Of a DNA stretch of 64,000 nucleotides, positions 24,776-33,884 are shown piece by piece. The notes under the pieces are model-generated. The model was not told the origin of the DNA. It searched no databases and saw nothing but the letters and a program-made list of their open reading frames with translations. The stretch is taken from assembly GCF_017305435.1 (NCBI RefSeq), contig NZ_JAFKIP010000004.1:434001-498000 (forward strand). The letters are read 5' to 3'. How positions within the stretch are numbered: the stretch's first letter is position 1; the number at the start of each line of letters is the position of its first letter. The DNA is from Microbacterium sp. (GTDB lineage Bacteria > Actinomycetota > Actinomycetes > Actinomycetales > Microbacteriaceae). Position numbers and translations under genes: made by a program.

Positions 24776-25147
24776 GTGAAGAACTCCCCCGCTCAATCTG
24801 CGACCTCGCTGCCGCGCGCCCCACGCGACGACGCGCACAGCCGCATGACGAAGTACTTCACGATGATGGCGATCCGCGTCGCGTGCTTCGTGCTGATGGT
24901 CGTGGTCCAGCCGTACAGCTGGTACACGTGGCTGTTCGCGGTCGGCGCGATCTTCCTGCCCTACGTCGCCGTCGTGATCGCGAACGTGACTGCGGCACCG
25001 GCTGAGCGCGCCGTCCCCCCCGAGCGCGCGTTGACGGCGCCGCCTGCCGGTGGCGCCGATCCCGGAGCGGCTCCCACGGCATCCGGCGTGATCCGTCTGA
25101 GGGAGAGCACCCCGCAGCCTCCGGCCGACCAGGACGGTGCGCGATGA
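24776..25147 (+). CDS. DUF3099 domain-containing membrane protein
   Basis: A 123-residue actinobacterial protein. Residues 22-75 hold the DUF3099 core with two membrane helices, MAIRVACFVLMVVV and YTWLFAVGAIFLPYVAVVIAN, joined by a short QPYS turn. The C-terminal 50 residues are Ala/Pro-rich and variable. It is the first gene of an operon with a 76-residue protein and SURF1, linked by overlapping stop and start codons. The function is unknown; the SURF1 link hints at the respiratory chain. Confidence 0.85.
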   Translation: MKNSPAQSATSLPRAPRDDAHSRMTKYFTMMAIRVACFVLMVVVQPYSWYTWLFAVGAIFLPYVAVVIANVTAAPAERAVPPERALTAPPAGGADPGAAPTASGVIRLRESTPQPPADQDGAR

Positions 25148-25374
25148 CCCCGGACAGCGCTGGCGTCGTCTGCTCCCGCGCGGGGTGCCGCGACGATGCG
25201 CATTGGCGGGTCGTCTGGCGGAACCCCCGCATCCACTCGGCAGATCGCCGCAAGATCTGGGCGGCGTGCGACGCGCACGTCGCGTACCTGCGTGACTATC
25301 TGGCCGCCCGCGACTTCCCGGTCGAGGTGGAGCCGCTCGCGGCCGCGGATGCCGCTGTGGAGGCGACCTCGTGA
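25144..25374 (+). CDS. Small conserved actinobacterial protein, function unknown
   Basis: A 76-residue protein read between the DUF3099 and SURF1 genes. It overlaps the former by ATGA and the latter by GTGA, so the three are probably co-translated. It contains Cys11, Cys15 and a later Cys in WAACDAHVAYLRDY, with His residues nearby, which could bind a metal. No membrane segment is present. I do not recognise the family by function. Its fixed position beside SURF1 suggests a link to cytochrome oxidase assembly, as inference only. Confidence 0.75.
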   Translation: MTPDSAGVVCSRAGCRDDAHWRVVWRNPRIHSADRRKIWAACDAHVAYLRDYLAARDFPVEVEPLAAADAAVEATS

Positions 25375-26300
25375 ACCGGACCGCGCTGCGCTGGACGGGC
25401 TACGTCGCGGTCGCCATCCTCTTCGCGATCGCGTGCGCCTACCTCTCGCACTGGCAGTTCTCGCGCAACGAGGAGCGGGAACGCCAGCTGTCGCTCATCG
25501 CCGCGAACTACGACGCGACGCCTGCTGCTCTCGGCGACCTGATCGGCTCGGACGGCGCGTTCGATCCGGGCGATCAGTGGCATCCCGTCGAGGTGCGCGG
25601 CGAGTACCTCGTCGATCAGACGCTTCTCGCCCGCAATCGCGCGCACGGCGGAACGGCGGCCTTCGAGGTGCTCGTGCCGCTGCGGACCGACACCGGTCAG
25701 GTCCTCATCATCGATCGAGGGTGGCTCGCGCCCGGCAACGACCAGCCCGAGCCGGATGAGGTGCCCGCCCCGCCGAGCGGCACCGTCACCGTCATCGCTC
25801 GGCTGATGCCGGGCGAGCCGTTGCGCAATGCGACCCAGTCGGCGCCCGAGGGCCAGGTCCCGACGATCAACCTGCCGCTCATCGCCGAGCAGACGGGGCT
25901 CGACAGCGTCGTCACCGGCGCCTACGGGCTCATGGCGTCGGAGGACCCCGCGGCCGCGTCGATCCCGAACGCCCTCGAGTCGCCGTCGGAGGATCCGGGG
26001 CCGCACCTGTCCTACGCGATCCAGTGGATCCTCTTCGCCGTGATGGGCTTCGTCTTCATCTGGTACATGATCCGCACCGAGCTCCGCCACCGGCGCGAAG
26101 ATGCGCAGGATGCCGCGGAGGCCGCGGCTCTCGCGGGAGTCTCGACGATCGACGCGACCGACGCGTCCGGCGCGACCGTCGCCGACGCGGTGGTTGCTTC
26201 CCCGGCATCCGCCGTTCGCCGACGGCGGGGCGAGCCGCGCCGGAAGGACCGCGACATGACCGAGGAAGACGCGCTCCTGGACGAGCTCACGCCCCGCTGA
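25371..26300 (+). CDS. SURF1 family cytochrome oxidase biogenesis protein
   Basis: A 309-residue membrane protein with the SURF1 topology: one N-terminal helix (VAVAILFAIACAYLSHWQF), a large extracytoplasmic domain, and a C-terminal helix near 218-238 (YAIQWILFAVMGFVFIWYM). Conserved features include the W-Q-F after the first helix, WHPVEVRGEY, and IDRGWLAPG near 120. SURF1 assists assembly or heme insertion of cytochrome c oxidase. The basic C-terminal tail of about 70 residues is an actinobacterial extension. The GTG start overlaps the previous stop codon. Confidence 0.93.
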   Translation: MNRTALRWTGYVAVAILFAIACAYLSHWQFSRNEERERQLSLIAANYDATPAALGDLIGSDGAFDPGDQWHPVEVRGEYLVDQTLLARNRAHGGTAAFEVLVPLRTDTGQVLIIDRGWLAPGNDQPEPDEVPAPPSGTVTVIARLMPGEPLRNATQSAPEGQVPTINLPLIAEQTGLDSVVTGAYGLMASEDPAAASIPNALESPSEDPGPHLSYAIQWILFAVMGFVFIWYMIRTELRHRREDAQDAAEAAALAGVSTIDATDASGATVADAVVASPASAVRRRRGEPRRKDRDMTEEDALLDELTPR

Positions 26301-26302
26301 GC

Positions 26303-26324
26303 CGCCACGCCCGTTCACGTGGCG
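26303..26324. terminator. Hairpin between converging SURF1 and ABC-F genes
   Basis: CGCCACG and CGTGGCG pair around an 8-base loop, directly after the SURF1 stop codon and before the ABC-F stop codon. It lacks a clear T-run. Confidence 0.5.
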
Positions 26325-26342
26325 CCCGCTCGCGCGACCGCG

Positions 26343-27941
<1,599 letters not shown>

Positions 27942-28222
27942 AGCAGACGTCCATTCTTCGGCGGGAGGGTGTGGCCGTGAAGCGGGCCAGCCTCTCAGTC
28001 TACCCGCGCGATCGGTCCGCGTTCCCCGCCCGCTTCGTTCGCCCCGCCCGTGCCGCCCGTGCCACCCGTGCCGCAGTGCGGTCGTGCCGCCGTGCAGTCC
28101 TGTCCACAACAGCGGGCCGGAACTTCAGTGCACGGCGTCCAACAATCTCGGTTCGGCCGCCTCTAGGCTGAATCGCACCGATCCGCTGTCCGCCCGATGA
28201 CGCCCCTCCCCAAGGAGCCCGC

Positions 28223-28855
28223 ATGTCCCTCGCCGTTCCCGTCCGCCGCCCCGTGCTGGCCGATCTCATCGTCCGCCCCTCGGACCGAGCCCGCGCTTTC
28301 GCGCTCGATGCTGGCCTCGTCGTCGCCGGCGCGGCGGTCGTCGCCGCCCTCGCACAGGTCGAGGTGCCGTTGTGGCCCGTTCCTGTCACCGGGCAGACCC
28401 TCGCCGTCGTGGTCGTGGGGGCCGCGCTCGGCGCACGTCGCGGCGCCGCCGCGCTCGTGACCTACCTCGTCGCAGGTCTCGCGGGGCTTCCGGTGTTCGC
28501 CGGCTTCACCGGCGGCGTCCTCGCCGCGCTGAAGCCGAGCTTCGGCTACATCATCGGGTTCGTGTTCGCCGCCTTCGTCGCGGGCTGGTTCGCGCAGCGC
28601 GCCTGGGACCGGCGGCCCGTTCTCGCCTTCGCCGGGTTCGTGCTGGCGAGCGCGATCCCCTTCGTGTTCGGCATCCCGTACATGGCGTTCATCCTCAACG
28701 TCGTCGGCGGTGGCTCGTTCGGTGTCGGCGAGATCCTGCAGTTCGGTCTGTGGCCGTTCGTCGTGGGTGGTCTGGTGAAGGCGGCGATCGCCGCTGTCGC
28801 GATCCCCGCCGCGTGGGCCGCCGTCCGCAGGATCGACGAGCGCAGGGGTATCTGA
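28223..28855 (+). CDS. bioY: Biotin ECF transporter S component BioY
   Basis: A 210-residue integral membrane protein with about six helices, the substrate-binding S component of an energy-coupling factor biotin transporter. The BioY features VPLWPVPVTGQTLAV near residues 50-64 and the substrate motif GLPVFAGFTGGV are present. There is no bioM or bioN next to it, so it must share ECF modules or work alone. AAGGAG before ATG 28223 is a clear ribosome-binding site and a TAGGCT box lies upstream at 28164, giving a leader of about 50 bases. No biotin-dependent operator was recognised. Confidence 0.94.
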   Translation: MSLAVPVRRPVLADLIVRPSDRARAFALDAGLVVAGAAVVAALAQVEVPLWPVPVTGQTLAVVVVGAALGARRGAAALVTYLVAGLAGLPVFAGFTGGVLAALKPSFGYIIGFVFAAFVAGWFAQRAWDRRPVLAFAGFVLASAIPFVFGIPYMAFILNVVGGGSFGVGEILQFGLWPFVVGGLVKAAIAAVAIPAAWAAVRRIDERRGI

Positions 28856-28867
28856 CCTCCCGCAGCA

Positions 28868-28906
28868 CGATGGCCCCCGCCCGGATGATCCGGGCGGGGG
28901 CCATCG
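28868..28906. terminator. Strong bidirectional terminator between bioY and the siderophore operon
   Basis: An almost perfect palindrome of 19-base arms begins CGATGGCCCCCGCCCGG and ends with its complement. It separates the bioY stop codon from the end of the binding-protein gene on the other strand. Confidence 0.8.
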
Positions 28907-28922
28907 CACGTCTGCGGTGAGG

Positions 28923-29966
28923 TCAGCCGTTCGCCGTCGCGACGGCCGTGGCGAGCTTCTCGGTCAGCGTCGGCAGGATCCAGGGCAGCGTCAGCGCCGT
29001 CGGCGAGACGGCCGAGGCGTTCTGCGCACCCACCATCGCCGCGACCGCACCTTTCGCCACCGCGGGGATGAGCTTTCCGCGGTCGGACGTCAGGAACTCG
29101 TCGAGCGTCGCCTGGTCCTCGGCCTGCGTGAGGATGACCTGCGCGTCGATCTTGTCGAGGTTCTCATAGCTGACGGTCGTGTAGAACGTGCCTTCGCCGG
29201 TGTCGAGCTTCGTGACGCTCGGGGGCGTGACGAAGCCGAGGTCCTGGAGGATCTCGACGCGCGAGTCCGCGGGCAGGTACATGTAGAACGTGTCGACGTC
29301 GTCGTCCACGTACGCGATCGTCGTGCCGGCGAACTCGGGGTGCGCGGCGGCCGCGTCGGCGACCTCGGCATCCAGACTCTTCAGGAGCGCGTCGGCTTCG
29401 GTCTGCAGGCCCAGGGCCTTCCCGGTGATCGTGATCACATCGCGCCAAGGGGTCGTCCACGGCGCGTCGGGGTACGCGACGACGGGGATGCCGGCGGCGG
29501 TGACCGCGTCGTACTCTTTCTGCGTGAGGCCCGAGTACGGGGCGAGCAGCACGTCGGGGTTCGTCTTCAGAAGCGCCTCCAGCGGGATCTCCTCGGCGCT
29601 CGAGTCGAGGATCGTCGGCTTGTCGCCGCCCACCTTCTCGACGGCCTCCGAGATCCAGTCGGGCATCTTGTCGTCGCCGCCGGAGTAGTCGTCGGCGGGG
29701 ATCGCGACCGGCTGGATGCCGAGGGCGAGGACGGCATCCGTCGCGCCCCAGCCCCACGTGGCGATGCGCTCGGGCTTCTGCTCGATCGTCGTGTCCCCGA
29801 GGGCGGACGTGATCGTGACGGGGAAGCTCCCGTCGCCGGAGCCCGCGGCGTCGCCGGAGGCGGAACCGCCGGTCGCGCCGCCGCAGGCGGAGAGGACGAG
29901 GGCGGCCGCCGCGCCGAGCGCGGCGACGCCGACCGCTCGGGCGAGCGTCGTACGCAGTGACTTCAT
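28923..29966 (-). CDS. Iron-siderophore ABC transporter substrate-binding lipoprotein
   Basis: A 347-residue FecB/FepB-type binding protein anchored outside the membrane. A lipoprotein signal peptide ends in LSACGG with the lipidated Cys28. The mature chain has the class III two-lobe pattern, including RIATWGWGATDAVLALGIQ and the linking helix region near 185-205. It captures ferric siderophores and delivers them to the two FecCD permeases encoded upstream. ATG 29966 overlaps the ATPase stop codon by ATGA. It is the last gene of the operon and is followed by a strong terminator. Confidence 0.92.
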   Translation of the reverse strand: MKSLRTTLARAVGVAALGAAAALVLSACGGATGGSASGDAAGSGDGSFPVTITSALGDTTIEQKPERIATWGWGATDAVLALGIQPVAIPADDYSGGDDKMPDWISEAVEKVGGDKPTILDSSAEEIPLEALLKTNPDVLLAPYSGLTQKEYDAVTAAGIPVVAYPDAPWTTPWRDVITITGKALGLQTEADALLKSLDAEVADAAAAHPEFAGTTIAYVDDDVDTFYMYLPADSRVEILQDLGFVTPPSVTKLDTGEGTFYTTVSYENLDKIDAQVILTQAEDQATLDEFLTSDRGKLIPAVAKGAVAAMVGAQNASAVSPTALTLPWILPTLTEKLATAVATANG

Positions 29967-30847
29967 GAATCGTTCCTTTCGATGGGGACCCGGGGAGCGG
30001 ACACCGCGTCCGCGTCGCTGGGGATGGGGATGACCAGCGGGGTGCCGGTCAGCGGGTCGGGGATGACGAGTGCGCGCAGGTCGAAGGCATCGGCGACGAC
30101 CTCCTCGGTGAGCACCTCGGAGGGCGCACCGTGCGCGACCACCGCGCCCTCGCGCATGACGACGAGGCGGTCGGCATACCGGGCGGCGAGATTGAGGTCG
30201 TGGAGGACCGCGACGATCGTCGTGCCGCGACTGCGGTTGAGCGCCCGGAGCAGGTCGAGGACCTCGAGCTGGTGGGTCAGATCGAGGAACGTCGTCGGCT
30301 CGTCGAGCAGGAGGATGCGCGGATCCTGCGCGAGGGCCATCGCGATCCACACGCGCTGGCGCTGGCCGCCGGAGAGGTCCCCGACGGGGCGGTCGGCGAT
30401 GTCGGTGATGCCCGTCCACGCCATGGCCTCATCGACGTGCGCGGCGTCGTCGGCGCTCCACCGTTGGAAGAGGCCCCGGTGCGGATGGCGGCCGCGGCCG
30501 ACGAGCTCGGCGACGCTCACGCCGTCGGGGGCGGTCGGGTGCTGCGGGAGGAGCCCCACCGTCTGCGCGAAGCGACGCCGAGGGATGCCGGAGACATCCG
30601 CACCGTCGAGTTCGACGCGCCCGGCGAGGGGGGCGCGCAGGCGGGCGAGCGTGCCGAGGAGTGTCGACTTGCCCGATGCGTTGGCGCCGATGATCATCGT
30701 CACCTGCCCGGGTGCGAGCTCGAGATCGAGCCCGTCGATCACGCGGCGCCCGGGGTACCCCGCCGCGAGAGCGCGGGCCGAGAGGCCCGGCGTGGAGAGG
30801 GCGGAGTCAGAGGGGAACGCCGCGTCTGCGGAGAATGCCGAGGTCAC
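29963..30847 (-). CDS. Ferric siderophore ABC transporter ATP-binding protein
   Basis: A 294-residue FecE/FepC-type ATPase. Walker A is GANASGKST at 54-62, the signature is LSGGQRQRVWIA, Walker B is ILLLDEPT followed by TFLDLTHQ, and the switch His is in VLHDLNLAARYAD, typical of iron-siderophore ATPases. The first 22 residues are a poorly conserved extension. The GTG start 30847 overlaps the stop of the second permease by GTGA. The C-terminus has the usual DAFDLRALVIPDP tail. Confidence 0.92.
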   Translation of the reverse strand: MTSAFSADAAFPSDSALSTPGLSARALAAGYPGRRVIDGLDLELAPGQVTMIIGANASGKSTLLGTLARLRAPLAGRVELDGADVSGIPRRRFAQTVGLLPQHPTAPDGVSVAELVGRGRHPHRGLFQRWSADDAAHVDEAMAWTGITDIADRPVGDLSGGQRQRVWIAMALAQDPRILLLDEPTTFLDLTHQLEVLDLLRALNRSRGTTIVAVLHDLNLAARYADRLVVMREGAVVAHGAPSEVLTEEVVADAFDLRALVIPDPLTGTPLVIPIPSDADAVSAPRVPIERNDS

Positions 30848-31860
30848 AGCTGTCGTCCTTTCGAGGTCGCCAGGAGCCAGAGGAGGAAGACGGCGCCGAC
30901 CGCGCCGGTCACGACGCCCACGGGCATCGAGAGACCCGGGATCGCGAACTGCGCGAGGAGGTCCGCCGCCAGCAGGAGCAGTGCCCCGAGTGCGCCGCTC
31001 GTCGCGAGTCCGACCGCGCCGTGGCCGAGGAGCGGCCGTGCGATCGCGGGTGCGCACAGGGCGATGAACCCGATCGGGCCGACGAAGGCGCACGTCGCGG
31101 CGGTGAGGAGCACCGCGACGCCGACGACGACCCAGCGCACCCCATCGGAGCGCACGCCGAGCCCGCTCGCCGTCTCCGGACCGAGCTGGGTGATCGGCAG
31201 CCAGCGCGCCGCGGCGATGAGTGCGGGGACGCTGGCGAACACCACCGCGAGCACCGTCAGCACTTGCCACCACGGCGTCGAGGAGAGACTGCCGGTGAGC
31301 CACAGCAGCGCCGTGCGCGCCTCCTCGACCTTGGCCCGCACCATGAGGAAGTCGATGACGGATGCCGTGAGGAACGAGATCCCGATCCCGGCGAGGATGA
31401 GGCGGAACCCCCCGTCGCGGAGCGCACGCCCCGCCAGCATCAGCACCACCGCGACGACGGCGCCACCGACGAACGAGCTGAGCGCGAGGACGGGCCCCGT
31501 CGTGCCGAGGACGAGGATCGCGAACACCGCCGCAAGCCCGCTGCCGCCCGAGATGCCGAGAAGATCGGGGCTCGCAAGGGGATTGCCGAGGTACGACTGC
31601 AGGAGCGCGCCGGCGATGCCGAGCGCCGCGCCGGTCACGAGCGCCATCGCGGTGCGGGGCGCGCGCACCTGGAAGACGACGTACTGCTCGATGCGGGTGC
31701 CCGAACCGGTGAGGGTCTGCCAGAGTCGGTCGGGCGTGAGCGCGTAGTCGCCGACCGACAGCGCGACCGCTGCGGCGACGAGGGCGAGGAGGAGCGCGAT
31801 GACGACGACGCGCGTGCGGCGCCGGGCCGCCGCGCTGCGGACGGTGAGGGAGATGCTCAC
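30844..31860 (-). CDS. FecCD-family ferric siderophore permease
   Basis: A 338-residue permease with about nine to ten membrane helices. The conserved RAPRTAMALVTGAALGIAGALLQ near residues 65-88 and NPLASPDLLGIS are hallmark FecCD motifs. The later GPIGFIALCAPAIARPL contains the ATPase-coupling EAA-like loop. The GTG start overlaps the first permease's stop by GTGA. It forms a heterodimer with the permease encoded just upstream. Confidence 0.92.
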   Translation of the reverse strand: MSISLTVRSAAARRRTRVVVIALLLALVAAAVALSVGDYALTPDRLWQTLTGSGTRIEQYVVFQVRAPRTAMALVTGAALGIAGALLQSYLGNPLASPDLLGISGGSGLAAVFAILVLGTTGPVLALSSFVGGAVVAVVLMLAGRALRDGGFRLILAGIGISFLTASVIDFLMVRAKVEEARTALLWLTGSLSSTPWWQVLTVLAVVFASVPALIAAARWLPITQLGPETASGLGVRSDGVRWVVVGVAVLLTAATCAFVGPIGFIALCAPAIARPLLGHGAVGLATSGALGALLLLAADLLAQFAIPGLSMPVGVVTGAVGAVFLLWLLATSKGRQL

Positions 31861-32906
31861 AGCGTCACCCGCCTGGGCTGCAGGACGAGCGCGATCAGCA
31901 TCGGCGCGCCGAGGAACGCGACGACGATGCCGGCCTGGACTTCACCCGGGAGGGCGACGATCCGGCCGAGCACGTCGGCGAGGAGGAGGAGGGCGCCGCC
32001 GACCGGCATTCCGATCCACAGGAGTCGCGCGTACCCGCCGCCGACGATCGCGCGAAGGACGTGCGGCACGAGCAGCCCCAGGAAGACGATCGGGCCGGCG
32101 ATCGCGGTGGCCCCACCGCACAGCAGGATGGTCGCGATGATGCCGAGCGCACGGCTGCGCGTGACGTCGTGGCCGAGCCCCGTCGCCGTCGCCGCGCCCA
32201 GGGCGATGAGGTCGAGGCCGCGTGCCGACGCGAGCGCCAGGATCGCACCGACGGCGAGAGCGGGGAGCACGAGTGCGACGGCATCCAGCCCGCGCGCCGT
32301 GAGTCCGCCGACCGACCAGTACCGATAGACGTCGAGGGCGTGGATGTCGGTCGTCAGGATGAGGAACGTCACCGCCATCAGTCCGGCGGTGACCGCCGCC
32401 CCGGTGAGCGCGAGCTTCGCGGGGTCGCCGCCGTTCGGACCGCGCCCGCCGATGAGGGCCACGACGACCGCGGCTGCCGCGGCCCCGAGGAAGGCGAACC
32501 AGATGAAGCCCGTCGGGGTGACCAGGCCGAACAGCGTGATCGCGGCGAGGACCGCGACGGAGGCGCCCGCGTTGACGCCGAGCAGACCCGGGTCGGCGAA
32601 GGGGTTGCGGGTGAGGCCCTGCATGACGGTGCCGGCGAGGGCGAGCGCCGCGCCCGCAGCCACCCCGATGACGGTGCGCGGGATGCGCTGGGTGAGGACG
32701 ACGATGTGGTCGGGGTTCGCGGCATCCGGTGCGACGAGCGCGCGCCAGACGTCGACGAGGGCGATGTCGCGCGCTCCCACCGTGAGCGAGAGGACGATGA
32801 CGGCGCAGAGAGCGACGGCAGCGGACGCCGCGACCACCGCCGTGCGACGCGCCGTGCGGGCCGCGCTGGGATGCGCCGTGCGGTGCGCGGTGGAGTGCGC
32901 GCTCAC
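31857..32906 (-). CDS. FecCD-family ferric siderophore permease
   Basis: A 349-residue permease paralogous to its downstream partner. It has IPRTVIGVAAGAALALAGTVMQ, NPFADPGLLGVNAGAS and the coupling loop region GPIVFLGLLVPHVLRAIVG. The first 25 residues are rich in His, Ala and Thr (VSAHSTAHRTAHPSAAR) and may be cytoplasmic; that His-rich start is unusual for FecCD proteins. The GTG start 32906 overlaps the stop of the siderophore-interacting protein by GTGA. Confidence 0.9.
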   Translation of the reverse strand: MSAHSTAHRTAHPSAARTARRTAVVAASAAVALCAVIVLSLTVGARDIALVDVWRALVAPDAANPDHIVVLTQRIPRTVIGVAAGAALALAGTVMQGLTRNPFADPGLLGVNAGASVAVLAAITLFGLVTPTGFIWFAFLGAAAAAVVVALIGGRGPNGGDPAKLALTGAAVTAGLMAVTFLILTTDIHALDVYRYWSVGGLTARGLDAVALVLPALAVGAILALASARGLDLIALGAATATGLGHDVTRSRALGIIATILLCGGATAIAGPIVFLGLLVPHVLRAIVGGGYARLLWIGMPVGGALLLLADVLGRIVALPGEVQAGIVVAFLGAPMLIALVLQPRRVTL

Positions 32907-33838
32907 TCGGCCCGCTCGGCCTGTCCGAGCCGCCAGTACCCCATGAAGGCGACGCGGCGCCGGTCGACGCCGCATCCGCTGACGAGGTGGCGGCGGAGCG
33001 TCTTGATCGTCGCGGCTTCGCCCGCGATCCACGCGTAGAACTCCCCATCGCCCGCTTCCGGGCTGTCCCACAGCAGGTCACGGTCGACGTCGACGTCCTC
33101 CAGGTGCTGTGCGCGGGGAGCCGCCGCGCGGTGCAGCAGCGCGCTGTTCGCCGCCGTCCACGCCGAGACGGCGGAGATCAGCCGCGCGCCGTGATCGTCA
33201 TCGCCGCGCGCGATCCAGTGCACTCGCGCGCCGGCGGGGGCGGCGAGCTCCAGGGCATCCTGCGCCGTCGGCACCTCGATGAAGACGTCGACGTCGCAGC
33301 GTTCGTCGAGCGAGGCCAGGATGCCTCCGATCGCGGGCGCGGCGGTCTCATCGCCGACGAGCAACAGCCGCCGGGCGGTCCCGGGGTGCCAGTCGAGGCC
33401 GATTCGGGACTGCGGGCTGCGCTCGTCGGGCCCCACGACGACGACGCGATCGCCGACAGCGGCGGCCTCCGCCCACGCACCGGCGGGTCCCGGCTCGTGA
33501 TGCGTCACGAAGTCGATGTCGAGCTCGCGGGCTCCCGGGTCGATGCGACGGACCGTGTACGTCCGGAACGGGTTGCGCTCCTCGGACGGGAGCGCTCGCC
33601 ACCGGTCGTACCAGTCGCCCGCCTCGTCGTTCTGGCCGAAGTCCGCGTAGCCGCCCGCGAGGTGATCCAGAGGCAGGACGACCTTGATCCGCTGGTCGAG
33701 CCCGGCCGTGCCGAAGTGGGCGAGGTCGTCGCCGATGAGGGTCACGCGGACGAAGTGGGGCGCGATCCTGCGCACGGCGCCGACGCGGACCGGATACGGA
33801 CGGTAGGCAGGCCGAACACCGGTGTCGAGAGAGGGCAT
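32903..33838 (-). CDS. Siderophore-interacting protein (FAD-dependent ferric reductase, ViuB-like)
   Basis: A 311-residue cytosolic flavoprotein of the SIP family that reduces ferric siderophores to free iron. The FAD-binding motif RTYTVRRID lies near residues 92-100, the NAD(P)H-binding segment LLLVGDETAAPAIG near 160-175, and the C-terminal WIAGEAATIKTLRRHL and FMGYWRLGQ are typical. It is the first gene of the uptake operon. ATG 33838 follows TACCCT by 7 bases, and an IdeR-like box covers that -10, so repression by iron-loaded DtxR/IdeR is expected. Confidence 0.93.
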   Translation of the reverse strand: MPSLDTGVRPAYRPYPVRVGAVRRIAPHFVRVTLIGDDLAHFGTAGLDQRIKVVLPLDHLAGGYADFGQNDEAGDWYDRWRALPSEERNPFRTYTVRRIDPGARELDIDFVTHHEPGPAGAWAEAAAVGDRVVVVGPDERSPQSRIGLDWHPGTARRLLLVGDETAAPAIGGILASLDERCDVDVFIEVPTAQDALELAAPAGARVHWIARGDDDHGARLISAVSAWTAANSALLHRAAAPRAQHLEDVDVDRDLLWDSPEAGDGEFYAWIAGEAATIKTLRRHLVSGCGVDRRRVAFMGYWRLGQAERAE

Positions 33839-33843
33839 ACCTC

Positions 33844-33862
33844 TTAGGGTAGCCTTACCTCA
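33844..33862. promoter_or_regulatory. DtxR/IdeR-like iron box of the siderophore uptake operon
   Basis: TTAGGGTAGCCTTACCTCA matches the DtxR/IdeR palindrome (TTAGGTTAGCCTAACCTAA) at most positions. It overlaps the TACCCT -10 at 33846-33851, so repressor binding would occlude RNA polymerase. It lies 6 bases from the first start codon. Confidence 0.85.
33846..33851 (-). promoter_or_regulatory. -10-like TACCCT of the siderophore operon
   Basis: TACCCT on the minus strand ends 7 bases before ATG 33838 and is embedded in the iron box. Confidence 0.5.
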
Positions 33863-33865
33863 GAT

Positions 33866-33884
33866 CAGCCCCAAACCGGGGCTG
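33866..33884 (-). terminator. Hairpin directly after the MFS gene
   Basis: CAGCCCC and GGGGCTG pair around AAACC, immediately beyond the MFS stop codon. It isolates the MFS operon from the siderophore operon on the same strand. Confidence 0.55.

Noticed and set aside
28917..29960. A plus-strand open frame antisense to the siderophore-binding protein
   Set aside because: It lacks any recognisable domain, while the minus strand encodes a lipoprotein with a clear lipobox.
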